64,000 nt of DNA from Spirometra erinaceieuropaei (taxonomy: Eukaryota > Platyhelminthes > Cestoda > Diphyllobothriidea > Diphyllobothriidae). Location: NCBI GenBank assembly GCA_902702965.1, contig CACRXP010000981.1, positions 11,128-75,127 of the forward strand, read 5' to 3'. Position numbers and translations under genes: made by a program. Under the pieces are notes generated by a model, which was not told the origin of the DNA, searched no databases, and saw only the letters and a list, made by a program, of their open reading frames with translations. This document shows positions 1 to 12,888 of this stretch, piece by piece. Position 1 is the first letter of the stretch; each line of letters opens with the position of its first letter.

Positions 1-1132
1 GAGACATTTACTGGCGAATGGGTGGAGGGATAAATAAAAAAAACTAGGTTCTCGGGTGAAGACGGATTGAAAGAAATAAGAAAGGATGGACGCTTAATCC
101 GGTTGTTGGTCTCCAGTTTTCCGTCTGCAGACCTAAGGACAGGGATCGGTTCCTGAGTTCTTTTAGTACTCCGTATATAACCATATAGAATTTACGGGTG
201 TTCCAACGAATTTTGCAGTATGCTCAGTTCGACCTTCCTTAGCCTCAATTTTACAAATGTTGCGTTTCTGCTTATATTCCCGTAAGTGCTTTTCAGTGCT
301 GGTTAGACTGTAGCGCCTCCAAAAGTGATTTCTATTTTTTGAAAGTGGCCTGTAAGTTCGAGTTTATACACGCTGGGCGGTTTATGGTTGTCTTTTCAAT
401 CAGAGGCAAGCTATAAGGCTGTGGCACTGCCTTTTTCGGATTACGCTTACAAGGCGTATAAAAGTAGATGATATTCTTTATCACTTGTGAAGGTCTGCTG
501 ATAGTTTCACTGAAGATCCAAGAAGGATGATCGTGTAATTTCATGAAATGCTTGACCTAACGCTTCATTAACAACCTAGTCGGTTTGGACATTTCAAATT
601 TCAGCGCTTAAGAGAATTATTTTTACAAGAATTTAAATATGTAATGAGCAGCACCCACTGGTTTATTCGACAGGGGGATTTATTTGAGCACGCGTATCTT
701 GTGTCCCTGTACAGCTGGACAGTCTTCTTGGTTTCATCATGCATACTTATGTTCATTTGGAAGAAACTTCGTGTCAGTCCTCCCCGTGGGCGAATTTAAA
801 CTTCACTATATTTATTTATTAGGAAACACCAAAGGATATATATTTGCTTCACACTCTATGGCTTTCTCAGATCTTACCTTGAAATATATTTTCGCGGTAA
901 ATGTCGGTCAGCTTGATTCGTTTGCTTGCATTTCGGTCAATTCTTCGACTGAAATCAGGCTTACAGATTCCCCAGTTTTTTTCTGAGCCTCCTTACGCTA
1001 TCCCTCCGCGTACTATCGGGAACTTTCCACATTAAGTAGGATAACCTGAGTGAAACTCCATGATTTTCAACGAAAACATCTATGACGTAGATAATTTTGA
1101 AACCCATAATATGCCTTTATTCATTTGGGTAA
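1..1132. other. No recognisable gene
   Basis: Only short open frames on both strands with no domain, no convincing splice signals and no repeat that recurs in the window. I see nothing functional here. Confidence 0.5.
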
Positions 1133-1419
1133 GATGTGATTTGGTAGCCCCACCTGATGGACACAATACTGTTGGGTTTGGGGTTAAGGGTTCGAGGTTA
1201 TGGTTTGGGGCTATGGTTAGGTGTTAGCGCAACTATTTCTCAACCGTTCAAAGTACACCCGCGCATTCCCAATAGCCTTACTTTTGCGTACAACTACCCC
1301 ACCTCGTCGTCTGTGCGTTCCCCGGCTCCACCTGTAAAAATCCCCATTACCATCGGTCCCGTGTTAGAGGTGACTCGGGGTTTGTTTGTTTATTTCAGGC
1401 GGGGCTACATAACCACATC
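1133..1419. mobile_element. MITE with telomere-like core, copy 1
   Basis: A non-autonomous inverted-repeat element. Its left end (GATGTGATTTGGTAGCCCCA) is matched by the reverse complement of its right end around 1397-1419 (GATGTGGTTATGTAGCCCCG). The interior carries degenerate GGGTTAGG-type sequence. A related copy lies in opposite orientation at 29955-30306, sharing both ends and stretches of the interior, and a third element with a similar TTATGTAGCCCC end motif lies at 50207-50598. There is no coding capacity. No target-site duplication is clear, so the superfamily is left open. Confidence 0.65.
1165..1232 (+). repeat. Degenerate telomere-like repeat
   Basis: Loose GGGTTTGGGGTTAAGGG-like repeats, part of the MITE interior. 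They are too diverged to be a functional telomere tract. Confidence 0.6.
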
Positions 1420-3639
1420 CGGCCTTCGTTTGTTCTGTTACGACAGTTTTCCCCAACATACTTGTGACGGACGATATTATTCCGCCTAATGGGGTGTTAT
1501 AAAAGTGAAAAAATAATTAGTTCCTTAGTTATATATAAAGCTAACTGAGGAAGATGCAGTTATATATTCGTCTTGCGGAACAACCACTCAGCGTTTACTC
1601 GAACATCTGTAATCCCCCCCCCCTCTGTAGCACCTACTGGAGGAATGTAACAGTTTGACACTTTCGTGTCAGGAGTAGGCGAAAATAAGTTAATCTACGT
1701 TCGTTTTTCTCTGGTCGAGGTGGGCCGGCTTTTCCGGACACCAGATTGGAGTCACAACCATAGTTTTGAAGGTTTTAGTGCGTGCGGCCATCCATGTCAG
1801 CAGGGGAGCTCGTATTCTGATTGGTAATACTTTTTCACCCTTAATACCGTGCTCCACTAGTTGTGAAACTGTGGCTTATAATACCATGCATATTCCTGGG
1901 AAGATTTGATTTCATCCGATAGCAAATAGTTCAATCTAATTTTTCTTCCAAAACGCGAATTACATTAGATAATTCAAGTGTGAACTACAATTAACTGGAG
2001 CATATCATGCTCCAGCATCGACTAGAGTCAACAGACAAATAGTGTCTATCCTTGCCATCACCGCCGTTACCAACTAAGTTAATTTCGGCCTTCTTATATG
2101 CTTTCTGCTGTTTCTCCGATAAACGTAGGGTGGTAAGGCCATTACACCAGACTTAAACATCCTGCGCAGTTCCAAACGACAAGTACAACTGAAAATCTCT
2201 ACTGAGAGGTAATTTGCTAAACTGCATCACCGGGATCGTGTTTTAGCTCCAAAAGCCACCAATAGTTGTTTTAACACGCCTTAATAATTTTATCGAAGAA
2301 TGATCATCAGACAACGCTTTGGCTAAAGCCAGTGTAGGCTGGGCTTTTGATCCCGCCATTTCGTTCCTTCGTCATAATAAACATTTACTACGTTTGGTGA
2401 ATTCAAGCATACTGTGTAAAAAGGTCCTCAAAGGGGCCACTCTACGGCAGATGCTCTCGCCAACAAGCTGCTTTAAGAAAGCTTTCTCGTATATGTTCAC
2501 TTTGATGCTTTCATAAAAGTCTGCTAACTAGTAAATAAAGTGTATCCCTTTCGATGCCGTTATTTAGCATGTACAAAAACTCAAATCCATCCTGGAGTGC
2601 TGAAAATAAAGTTGCACTTCGGTGTTTACCTTTACATTAAGTACGATAAAAACTCCGAGGTAAATGCTGAAAGCCTATCTTCGTTAGGGGTCATCTTCAC
2701 TTTTTATATGTATGTTCTACCACTGTTCTAAAGTTAGGACGAGTGTTGGGCGAAAAAATTCTATAACAACCGCTCCGTACTCACTGGCTATTTACATAAC
2801 TTACCTTACGAAGATAGTTGTCTTCCCTGAGATTTTGCTTCTTGCTCCCTTTAATCTCTGACTCTCAACTTTCGAGTAAGAGCGCTTTTGGTAAGGCCTT
2901 AGAGTCCGCATCAAGTCGTCCACATCGCTATAAAGAGACACCTGTAATTATCTTAAAGGCCCCCTTGCCATGATTTGACGCCGCGAACTGAACAGAACCA
3001 TTACCGGAACTGGAATGGCCGGATTGCATCCGGGACTCTTCAGATTGTCACCTTGGTCGTTTTAGGTTTGGATTCCGATACAGCAATGGTGAGAGACTGC
3101 AGAATTTTGTTAATCAAGATCGAATGTTTGTCACAAACACGTGCTTCCGGCATCCCTTAAACATCTGCTGACCTCGTATTCAATCGACGGTCGCATAACC
3201 AGTTGGACCGACTACATTACAGTCTGTTCAAGGTTCCACAGGAGGTTCATAATAGTGCAAAAAGTTGCAACACGCATGGGTCTGACCATGTTTTCGTTTG
3301 CATAAGCTTGCGAACGCGTTTCTCATCTGCAACTAAAATGCCACATACGAGATGCCTTGATGTCACAAAACTCTGACAACACAGCATTACCGAGGCCCTG
3401 AGCACAGAAATCCGGTTCAATTTTACGACTCGAGCGGACAGAGAAGGCAGTGGCCAACCGTAATCACTGAAGTCATTAGTCTAAGGGGCAGCTGATAAAA
3501 TTCTTTGTTCCACCCAGCACTGTAGCAATGACCACATCAGTGGAAGAACCATGAAGTTGTCCGCCCAGATAACTCGAGCCGGGTCCCGCAACGATGCCTC
3601 CTTCCGCTGACTCTAGAAAATGACGGCCCAGTCTGTTAG
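1420..3639. other. No recognisable gene; one small hairpin
   Basis: Only short spurious frames. A hairpin at 1521-1552 pairs TTCCTTAGTTA with TAACTGAGGAA (one mismatch) around a TATATAAAGC loop. A poly-C run lies near 1614-1625. The last few hundred bases may be the decayed 5' part of the LINE that follows. Confidence 0.45.
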
Positions 3640-5156
3640 GGATGTCGGACAGCAATGTTCAGCTGAAACGGTGGCCTCATTGGGGCAGGCATCAGATGGT
3701 GGCGCGACTAGGAAGCTACCAAATTATCTGCCAAGTTTGTTGAAAGTCCTCAACACTTAGCGAGGCTGTTCGCGATGTGAATGGCAACTTTATTTATGAA
3801 AACTTGACCAAGGTCGATTGCTGGCGTGAACTCTTCGAGACTTCTCTCAACACGTACGAGCAACCCACCACACCGACGCCCTCCCCTTTGGCATAGTTTT
3901 ATTCCTCTTCAACCTGTGCATCATCTTGCAATCCCCTTCTGAGTTTCCGATGCTATACGCAAACTGCACAAAAACAGAGCTAGCGTAAAGGACAGTTAAC
4001 CCCCTTGAAGTGCACAAGTGCTGTGTTGATATTTTGGAACCCTGACTCATGAACTGATTGACTAAATGTGTGAAGATCAAATAGTTCATGGTGACTGGGG
4101 CTCGGGAATCCTCATGCCTGTCCTTAAGAAGGAAGATTACAGGAAATGAGAGAACTATCGCATCGTAAACCTTATCGACGTTGCTGCGTAGGTCTTCGCT
4201 GTTGTCTCTCTCAGGTGACACGAGGGATGCGCGCGACTCCAGAACGATGACTTATCAAGCCGGAGTCCGAGCTGGGCGTGGATGTGTCCGCCAGATATTC
4301 ATACTGAGACTCATTATTGTGCTCCGACACAGCTACAAACAATCGTCGTCAGTCTTCTTTGTTGACTTCGCCACCGAGTTCGTTTCCGCCCATCGTGAGC
4401 ACCTGCGGAAAAGGAGGAATCTAAATGGTGTGCCGGCCTAAATCATTGTCACGATCAAGGCCCACTACCGCTCCACCACTGCGCGAGTTCTAGCCCACAA
4501 CAGTCTATCCAGAAAATTGGATCCTAAGTTCGACAGGGTGGTATCCTGCAGCCCATTCTGTTCATCTGCATCATTGATTAGATTGCCAGACGGGCCGTAT
4601 ACGGTTTTGACAGTGTTGAGCTTGCATCAGGATGCTCTGTTACCTTGACGATATTGCCTTGTTAGCCACTAGTTTTCGGAATCTACAGGTTGTGGTGTTA
4701 GCGATGAATGAAGTCCCCAATTCGGTCAGTATTCATAAACGCTAGGACCAGGAGAAGGCCCCATTGGGATTAACGACTGTCAGCTTTGAGAAGTAAATAG
4801 TTTCGAATACCTCTTGGTGAGGTTGCTGCCCGACCGACAAAGCAATAGTGACATTGTCTCCCGGATCGATACTGCTTGCAAATTTTTCTCAATTCTTAGT
4901 AGGTGCCTTTGGACCCCACGCGACCTCTTGCCCGTCACGAAGATCATCGTGTGCCGGAATCCGTCCAGCCACTCCTCTTCTATAGCCATGAATGGTGGGC
5001 TGTGTGCGTGCATGATGAGAGAGAACTGGAGGTATTTTACCACCGCTGCGTGAGAACTACCCTTCTCCGACTTCGTCTCAAATCAGCCAGTCAGCATCCG
5101 CTGCGGCGATATCTTGAGGATAGCTCAGATCATCCAAGAAGAGCAATTGAGGTGGG
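3640..5156 (+). mobile_element. Degenerate LINE reverse transcriptase fragment
   Basis: Remains of a non-LTR retrotransposon ORF2-type polymerase, which would copy its own RNA at nicked target DNA. Translation must switch frame repeatedly. In order one can read a linker ending in a KVDCWRELFE-like block near 3810-3840, an ENYRIVNLIDVAA block near 4150-4190, GVRAGRGCVRQIF near 4262-4300, a motif-A-like FFVDFATEFVSAHREH near 4357-4402, a VRQGGILQPILF motif-B block near 4532-4566, a YLDD motif-C equivalent near 4643-4656, and the C-terminal VSRIDTACKFFS and YSHEWWAVCVHDERELE blocks from 4857 to about 5040. Stops and frameshifts rule out activity. The copy ends abruptly near 5156, where an inverted fragment of another LINE begins. 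The family is recognised from conserved RT blocks; the exact clade is not assigned. Confidence 0.75.
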
Positions 5157-6225
5157 TGTTGATGACGCGCGCGTCCGAGGTCGTCTAGGGCGCTGGAGCA
5201 GATGATGTTCCATAGCTGACACCACCGTGCCTCCGCAGTGGGTTATCATTGGAGCCTGCAGGTCTTCCAGTCGGTGGGTCAACTGATTGCTGAGACTGAG
5301 GTGGTGAGCAGACAAATTCAACAGAACGGTACTTAACTTACCTGGCGGTCGCTTGCGTTGCCGTCTTCTGTGAGTCTGGAGTCAGAACCTCAATTTCGAG
5401 ATGAATAGGCCGCGATCCGCCCAGCCATCGGCGTTGCATCGGTCACCAGCACGGCCTGTCGGCCTCGCCTCCGGACGAGAATGTGGTCCAGCATATGTCA
5501 GCGGCGCGACCGCTGTGCCTCCATGTTGCCTTTCCTCCGTCGGATTCTGTAAAAAAAGTGTTTTTGATAAGGGGGCAGTGTTCCCCGCAGGTGCAATAAA
5601 GGGGGAGACCGTCATAGATCCAGCCACTGAGTCCATGGGGACGGAACACTCCCTCCCAGGCAGCTTGTTCTGTTTCGACGTTGACGTCAAAACCACCAGG
5701 AACAATCAGCTTGTCTGCCATCGGCACAGTCACCAGAAGGGCGAGGAGGTATTCGTAGAATTTATTCTCTGCATCGTCTAATTTGGTCATTGTGGGGGGG
5801 AGGGGAGGCGCAGATACTGACAACTTTGGCAAATTGGACTCGCCACAGAGACAGGTGAAGATTCAGGAGACGTCTGATGTGTCCTGCGACAAACAGGGCA
5901 GTTGTCTCACGAAGTCTATGCTCGAAAGCTTTCGAAGAAGGTGTAGCTGACACCTACCTCCTCTAGCTGACCCTGTCCGGAGAATCGGGTCCCGCCGAAA
6001 GCAACGATGTCCAACTTGTGCGCGCCAGTTCTCGGACGACTAGCATCGTCCTTCTTTCCAGCTGTTTACTGCGCAGAACATTTAGAAGAGAACGAACATT
6101 CCAGACTACCACCAGACTGATGAGGGTCACTCTAGCAGCTTGTGACGTGGAGCAGAGGGGATGGAAACGAGAGCTGTTGCTTATTCTGCTGCTCCGACCG
6201 TGCGTTTAACATTTGAGAGTCACGG
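5157..6225 (-). mobile_element. RTE-type LINE endonuclease fragment, inverted
   Basis: On the minus strand this reads as the N-terminal apurinic-type endonuclease and following linker of a LINE polyprotein, the domain that nicks target DNA. In protein order (decreasing coordinate): a VVWNVRSLL start-like block near 6110-6085, LVVRELA near 6040, TRFSGQGQLEEVGVSYTFF near 5985-5930, VQFAKVVSICASPPP near 5840, then DDAENKFYEYLLALLVTVPMADKLIVPGGF near 5785-5690 (the GDFN catalytic block is altered to GGFD), and GWADRGLFISKLRF near 5435-5400. A linker with LSAHHLSLSNQLTHRLEDLQ follows to about 5250. At least three frames are needed. The fragment stops at 5157 against the plus-strand LINE RT, so the two are unrelated pieces joined back-to-back. 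Confidence 0.75.
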
Positions 6226-8479
6226 TCCGCTTTCAGAAGACGTGACCCAGCATTTACTCACGGCGCCTTTTCTAACTGCTTACTCACGAGGTTAAACAGT
6301 GCCACCCTAAATAGGGCTACTGAAACGTCCCAGGTGACCGCTGAATTCCACTATGGGTAACGGCTTTGCTTATTGTGGCCAATCTGAGTTAGGCTTGGCA
6401 ACCTACGGGATTGCATGTTGACCTCCCCGCAGGACTGTTTTTTAAAGTGGAAGGGATGGGGAGGAATGGGAAGATGAGTAGAATGACCGGGCATGAGGAC
6501 ACACAAAACACCGGATACCGTCATTTCACTTAAACCGGCGATCGAGGAGGTTTCCGTGGTGTTGTTGTCGGGCAGAAATCCATCTTATGGAGGACACAGA
6601 AAGGAGCTGAGTACTAGTTAAGAACTGTGCACAGTAGTCACCACTTGCGTGATGCAACTTACCCTACCTACGCGGTAGGTAGGTAGGGTAGGTACGTCCG
6701 TGTGCAGCGCATAGAGAATCTGGCAGATCTCTTGAAGTGTGCACAAAATGTGGCCTCGTGCAAAACCTCCCATTCACCCTCGTCACAATTCCACCGCGTT
6801 CCAAGAGCAAATTGGTGCGAAAATACCTGGCATACTTTAACTTGTACTGCCTCATGAGACTAACTTCCCTTGTATATGATCCACACGTGCATTTGTTGTT
6901 CAGGTGTTGATTTGTGTCCTAGCGCCACCGTCGACCTCCGAGTACATTCTGCAGACGGAACTCTGTGATCTGCCTTCTCTTGGACAGACAGCTAAATCAG
7001 CGGTAAAGTGGACTAATTAATTTCGCCGCTTGCAATGATTCAATCCTATTAATGTAATTTAGTCATGTCGAACGAGAATCACCTCAGTAACAGGAGAGTG
7101 CGGTCACTAGTTCTTCAAATTTAGTGATAAAACTGGTCTGTTGCATCGTTCACTCGAAACCATAGCGGTTTGTTCGGAGGACGGCTTCTTTTATCGTCCT
7201 TGTTTCCAATTTGGTGTTTCGTAAAATCTCCCATAGCTTACTTTTCAATCAGTCAACAGGGAATATTTTTCTCGTTTTCTTCTGATATGCATCACTGTTC
7301 AGAAATATATGATCAACAGGCGTTTGCGCAACTAAAATGTCTTACTGTCTCTGGCACTTCGTAACAAAAAGGTGCATATATAAGATCCGTTGTTGATACA
7401 GACTTTGAAGTGCGGACGAGGGGTTTGAAAAAGTAGACGACACCCCATTTAGATGAATCGCCTTCTTACGGATTTGTTAACTTGAAACGAAAATCTGAAT
7501 CTGGTCGTGCTATTCTGCTTAGGGCGAGACTGTCTTCTACTTATCTATGTGTCTCACATCCCCAAACCGTACGTTTGTCAGACGAATTCGAGCAACGGTT
7601 TGTTTCTAGGTTTAGCAGAACTCCTAATACTGGAACTATCGTTGTTAGTAAGTCAAAGGCACTTGGAGAGGAAGTCAGCGATCGAACAATGGAGGGCCAG
7701 TGTTAGAGTTCCGGCTAGCTTTCAGAGATCTTAACGAGATAATGGACGATCAACGGTAGGGTGAAGTACACCATTTAACTTTTGGTAGGTTTCGGATCGT
7801 GTCATATGGAGTTGTATCTTGGCATCCATTCGCAGGCCGTTGCAGACATTACACTGACAACAATAATTACTTCCAGTGACCGCACTCTTTTACTCACATT
7901 CCGCTATTTTTTTCTAAATCTCCTTTTTGTTTATTTTCTAATTAACGCACTTATTTCCATTGTCATACGGAGGCGTACGGTATGACCAAACAATTTTTGT
8001 GTTTTATTGCTGGTCTGATTTGGTATCAGGGACGATTTGGTATGCACCCCAAACAAGTCTATCAGAACAGCTGTTGGTACTTACCTAGCATGCTTCTGAA
8101 CACGTGGTGTATCGCACGTTTGTGGCACCTTATTGCAGACGAGGTTTATTCACTCCATTTTGTCCTCGAACGCAGTCTAACTAGCTCGATGGCGGTCTCA
8201 TATTAATACGTAATCGATAACAGGAAGATACAAAAGAAAACGCGGGTTCCAGGAAGCAGTTGAACAGGAGATGTGGTCGCTGAAACAAGAGTTGTAATTG
8301 CTCAAGGTTTCGGACTCATACTTGAATCTAGCATCAGAGACAGAAGCAGAGGAGGGTAGACTTTGCACATGGGTTTCAGTTGTCGCAGGGTACCATTCCT
8401 ATACGTCTGCATGCCAATCGAAATTGGCGGCTCCCGAATGCATCGCAGATGGTTGCTCTTGGAGCGATAACTGTTTGAT
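6226..8479. other. No recognisable gene; one perfect hairpin
   Basis: No domain-bearing frame. A perfect 11-bp inverted repeat, ACCCTACCTAC at 6661-6671 and its complement at 6679-6689, encloses a 7-nt loop. A CCAGTGACCGCACTC stretch near 7876 resembles the end of the PLE tail at 9003-9018 but is too short to call. Confidence 0.4.
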
Positions 8480-9026
8480 TGCCCGCAGCCTAGTCGTTAG
8501 CCGCCACAATCTGATCCAGTTTCGATGAGGCCAGAATTCTCGCGAGAGCTGGCAACTGCGTGGACCGCAAGCTGATTAAATTATGTTTCTCCGACCCGCA
8601 GTCGATTACCAAGTGCAGCGACCTCTCTCCCCTCCATTTTCCGCGCCGAGGCTTTGCCTGGGCTGAGGAATTAGCTACAGGGTACGCGAGTGAGTTAACA
8701 CCGCATCCAGTGACAGTACCGGCGCGCAAAATGGCCGAGTAATTATCACACCAAGAACCAACACGAGTGATGACGTTGCGGCAATTAACGACTTGGCTGC
8801 GGGCCATCAAGCCATTATCACACCAAGGGCAACCGTCTGTAATGAATGTGGGAACCGCCAGTTTTGGTAGGCATTTGGTGACGTAGCATATGCATCCTAT
8901 AAATGCTGCAACCTTTGTGTGAACACTGTCCTAATCTGCCGCTTCCTCTGATGCCCGGATTCAAGTGCAGATGCGAAACGACCGGCTAATAAACCTACTG
9001 TTCCAGCGACCGCGTCTTTTTATTCT
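8480..9026 (+). mobile_element. Old Penelope-like element 3' fragment
   Basis: This stretch aligns by eye with the end of the GIY-YIG region and the whole 3' tail of the PLE at 12126-14106: a GAGGCCAGAATTCTCGCGAG block, the CCAAGTGCAGCGA segment, CGGCAATTAACGACTTGG, TGCATCCTATAAATGCTGCA, and the terminal ribozyme-like segment ending near TCCAGCGACCGCGTCTTT. It is the most diverged PLE copy in the window and has no usable coding frame. Confidence 0.7.
8945..8990 (+). ncRNA. Degenerate hammerhead-type motif in PLE tail
   Basis: It keeps CTGATG then GAAAC in the right order, with CGGCTAATAAA after the cleavage position. The seventh core base is C instead of A, stem II is disrupted and the GTC triplet is changed, so activity is unlikely. 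It is kept as evidence that the motif predates the younger copies. Confidence 0.4.
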
Positions 9027-12000
9027 TACAAAGTGGAAAAAATGGTTTTTCTGTGAAAAGAAAATTCACTCAAAAGCAAAAGAGCCGTAACCTAGTGAAG
9101 CAAAAAATATCACATCAAGGACTTTTAAGATTTAGCCGCTGTTGCCGAAACTGAAATATGGGGAAGAAGGAACAATGCTAACTTTTTCATAGTCTGTTCT
9201 TAGTGGCCTCGAACTGCGGTAGCAGGCACCCGAGTTAGTAATGAAAAAAGATAACTTGGCACACATCGGTGTCCTGCACGACATTGTCATCTTTGCCGAT
9301 GTTCACTCGCTAAGTTAAACAGAAAGATGTAATTTTGTGAGTATACTGTTAGTAGAGTAAATAGTGCCCCCAATACGGGCCACGCGGTAGATGAGCTGAA
9401 CCAACAGGGGGGGGCCATATCGGATGCTGTCAGGCGCTATCGGAATGCGCATCATAACAAATACCAACATTTCGGCCCAATTGCGGGCAGACGTCGCGCA
9501 CATTGGGACCCCTGCCGCCCCACGTTTTTCTTGTTCGTAAAAATTCTGGTCACCTGCTGTGTGCACCAGGGGGTGTGGAGTACCAAGGTGCGTGCTCGAC
9601 CTGTGTCCTTCCCGCCTCCGGCCTTCTCGACTCGGTCTTGACATCGGGCCCAGGAGAGGGAGAAGGGAGTGCGTTTGATGAGCTGAAAGTCTAGATTCCC
9701 TAGACTAGTCTAGATTCTAAACTAATTCACGCGCAGGTCACTGTGACTATTTCATCTTGTTGTAGAGCATACGATGGACATCGTCGGAAACGACGATTGA
9801 ACTGTCGTGTGGTAGCGCAAATATCGACTAATTGCTGGCGGCTACAGTAGTGGGCTTGTCCCAGCCGTCACCACCAGGTTTGAGAACACCCCCCCCCACA
9901 GGTGGAAGGAATAGGTGATTAGGAGATATATATTCTGTACGGAACCCTCAAAGAGCGGCGGGCTACCGAAGCCGACAGTTCGACAGTCGTTTCGGACGTC
10001 CACCGTGTGCTCCACTGCAAGGTGTAAGCAGGGACAGAGACTTGCGCGTGATTTAGTTTAAACTGAATGTAGACTTGCGCAGCATCTACCGCATTCCCTC
10101 CTCCCCCCATCTGGACTCGGTGTCAAGACAGAGTCAAGAAGACCAGAGACGGTGGAGGGCGACGGACGTTACATTTATACCGGGGAAGGCTCCAATTCTT
10201 GGGTCTCATACTGTGAAGGCGCACTGAGAGTCCTTAATTTCCAGCAAGTAATGCGCAATTACATTTTTTTGTAAATAAGTCACTTTGACCATTTACTATT
10301 CGCCACACCAGCTACTCAGGTCGCTCTCTGGTCAGGCAGAATATACAGACCAGTTAGGCTGTCTGACCCCAACTCAACTCGCTCTGGCGACGGCTCATTT
10401 GCTGCTCAACGGCTGCTTACGTATCGAACGACACAGGAACGTGCTTATCTCTAAGAAGACACCAAAACGCCGTTCCGTTATGCGTTAACTGTCGATAGAC
10501 CGAATAGTTGGCAGTTAATTTACCAAAGTAGGACTCAGACATCAAAGGACTCTTGGGCAGGATCCCATTTCGAAGCCGTACCTGTTATGGGTTGGGGTTG
10601 GTCGTCGTGGTTTAGGGTTAAGGACTATGGTTAGGGGTTGGGGTTAAGGGTTGGGCGTTAGGGTTAGGGGTTAGAGGTCAAGGTTAGGGGTTAGGGGTAG
10701 GGGCTTGGGTTAGGGGCAGGTGTTAGAGGTTAGGCTAAGAAATAAGATTTGATCGGTTCTTGTTTTAGGGGAAAATGTCAAATTCTGCTTATGGAGCTGC
10801 AGCAGTAGACAGAGAACAGTTATTTCTCGAGGATAAACTGATTTTATTTGCACCAACACTATCTCCACTCTGTAGTTTTTATAATAACATTTCCCGTTAT
10901 TTAACAAAAGTACGGGAGTCTAGGACATAAACTGTTTAAATCCTTCTCCTCATGTGGGATGATGGATTACTGACCATAGAACCTTTGAGAATGTAAATGG
11001 ACGCCCAGTCAATACCAATATACAGAGTGCGCTAGATCAGAAATTGGATCCCGGATACATTTGGGAACGCATAGGCACGCGATATTTTGTGAGGACCCCT
11101 TTCATAGTCTTGATAGCTGGATTTTCTAAACAGCATTTAGCCAGAAGAGAATCGTTAGCCTTATCCAGTAGAAGCGTCCTCGCCGGATATTATTCGAAAA
11201 ACTAGCTAAAAAGGGCACGTCTAACCGTTCGTCACATAGTAAATACCACTTTAGTTTCTTTTATTTCTGCATTTGGCACTCTACCTCAACAGCCTAAACT
11301 CATTTCCAGCATACAATTCGAAAGTCTTTTGCGAGATTGGAGGTAGGAGAAAGTAGGCGGATATGAATAACCTCACGACTAAGTTTAGCCCAGGAGCTCA
11401 TCACCAGACTGGAATTAGGTTATCATTTTGGGTTTAGCTTCTGATCCAAATACTTCAGCAGGGCGACAGATGTGGGGCGAGATGTGAGCATGTTGGGGGA
11501 TGCATGCGACATGTCCCAGAACGGGGCCAAGGCCTTACAGTCTATAAATGCTACTAGCAGATACTAAGGAGACAAGAATGGATCTTCCAGGCTCGTTTGG
11601 TGTCATCAGCCAGTCCTGCCTTAAGTCAAGGCATGACCGAATTCAGCTGGTCATTGAGCGCTTTATTTCAATGTTCTGCCACTGGAGCCATCGACTCAAG
11701 TCCGCACGACTGTCACCGGGAATGCTTGAAGTCAGGATGCGGCATGAACACTTCTCAAGCCACCCAATGCGCCCTTTAGTCTTAGCATTCTCCCTAAGTA
11801 CTGACTGGCCTTTTTCCCTTGAGTCACTGTAGGAGACTTTTGCCGCACAGTAAATTTATTGGTACTGTGCTGAAGTACCGGACTAATTTACCTTTGACAA
11901 TTTAGTCCCTTTTTCTTTGCCCGGATTGCTTGTCTGAATGTGACGAGAAACGACACCTGTACAACCCGCTTTGCTGGCCTGCTTAGCTGTCGCGTTCTGT

Positions 12001-12125
12001 TGTCAGGTTACTTAGCGTTCAGAATTTCTATATTATTCCCCGGCCGGTTATACTTGCTGCCTTTAATGCTAAGGGCTCGTGAAATATAACTCGTTGGTTC
12101 GTGAGAACATTACCATTTACGTCAG
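9027..12125. other. No recognisable gene
   Basis: Contains a telomere-like tract (10582-10737, listed separately) and a small CTAGATT/CTAGATTC palindromic patch near 9690-9720. Around 11550-11650 there is weak similarity to the SINE body seen at 19121-19390. No credible exon was found. Confidence 0.4.
10582..10737 (+). repeat. Degenerate telomere-like tract
   Basis: About 155 bp of irregular GGGTTAGGGGTTGGGGTTAA-type repeats, the longest such run in the window. Unit length varies and inverted ends are not obvious here, unlike the tracts inside MITEs. Confidence 0.7.
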
Positions 12126-12180
12126 TACAAGTGGACGCTCTGGAGCAGAATTCTAAGCAAGAACTGAGGAGCGTTGTTAG

Positions 12181-12888
12181 GAACAGGACAGGACAGACTA
12201 CCTTCAAAAAGTCAAAGGTTTACTGGAGGACAGACTGTTCTATGTCCCATGTGCAACAAACCCTGTAAAAGCGCTGACACGCGAAATTAATGCTACGTTG
12301 TTGGCCCTGGAGAGCTCAGGTGCAATAGCACCGACCGACAGACGCATGGCGAGACCCCAAGGTACGGTTTTGGCCCGATTCTATGGCCCCCCTAAGGTGC
12401 ACAAAGACGGCGCTCCTCTCCGATCCATCAAGTCGCTCAAAGAGACTCCAACGTACGGACTGGCTAAGTGGCTGTTCCGGCGTCTCAAGTTTCTGACCGC
12501 TGAGACAGACACCACGGTCTCTTCATCAGCACAATTCCTGGAGAAATTCAAAGGGGTAAGCCTCCATCCAAATGAGGTCATGGTATCTTTTGATGTAACT
12601 TCCCCTTTTACTTCTATTCCTCAGGACCTGACGATCGAGACAATCGAGCTGCTTCTACAAAGCAAATACGATAAAACTGAAAATCGTCTTGGTTGCGCCC
12701 AAGTCCTTCAGCTCCTGAAGTTCTGCCTCCGGGCGTACTTCACGTTGAACGGAACAATATACGAACAGGTGAAGGGCACACCAATGGGTTCGCCGATTTC
12801 GGGATTCATCACCGAGGCGGTCCTGCAACGGTTAGTCGCAGGTCTTCCAACACCACAAGTCGAAATTCTGGGCCCGGTATGTGGATGA
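12181..12888 (+). pseudogene. PLE reverse transcriptase, fingers and palm (broken)
   Basis: First readable frame of the PLE polymerase, opening after a TAG at 12178. Blocks in order: DYLQKVKGLLEDRLFYVPC, TNPVKALTREINATLL, RFYGPPKVHK (the typical PLE template-grip block), LKETPTYGLAKWLFRRLKFL, motif A MVSFDVTSPFTSIPQDL (catalytic Asp present), and motif B EQVKGTPMGSPISGF. Compared with the copy at 41069-42512, two bases are missing near 12833-12840, which throws the frame so the C-terminus after AVLQRL is nonsense. The true protein continues in the next entry. A short N-terminal deletion lies just upstream, where a VDALEQNSKQELRSVV block is joined out of frame. Confidence 0.9.

Noticed and set aside
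5382..5832. Overlapping plus-strand frame at 5401-5781 as a gene
   Set aside because: It is the shadow of the minus-strand LINE endonuclease, which has clear family blocks.
10582..10737. Telomere-like tract as a true telomere or chromosome end
   Set aside because: It is degenerate, internal, and similar tracts sit inside MITEs elsewhere in the window.
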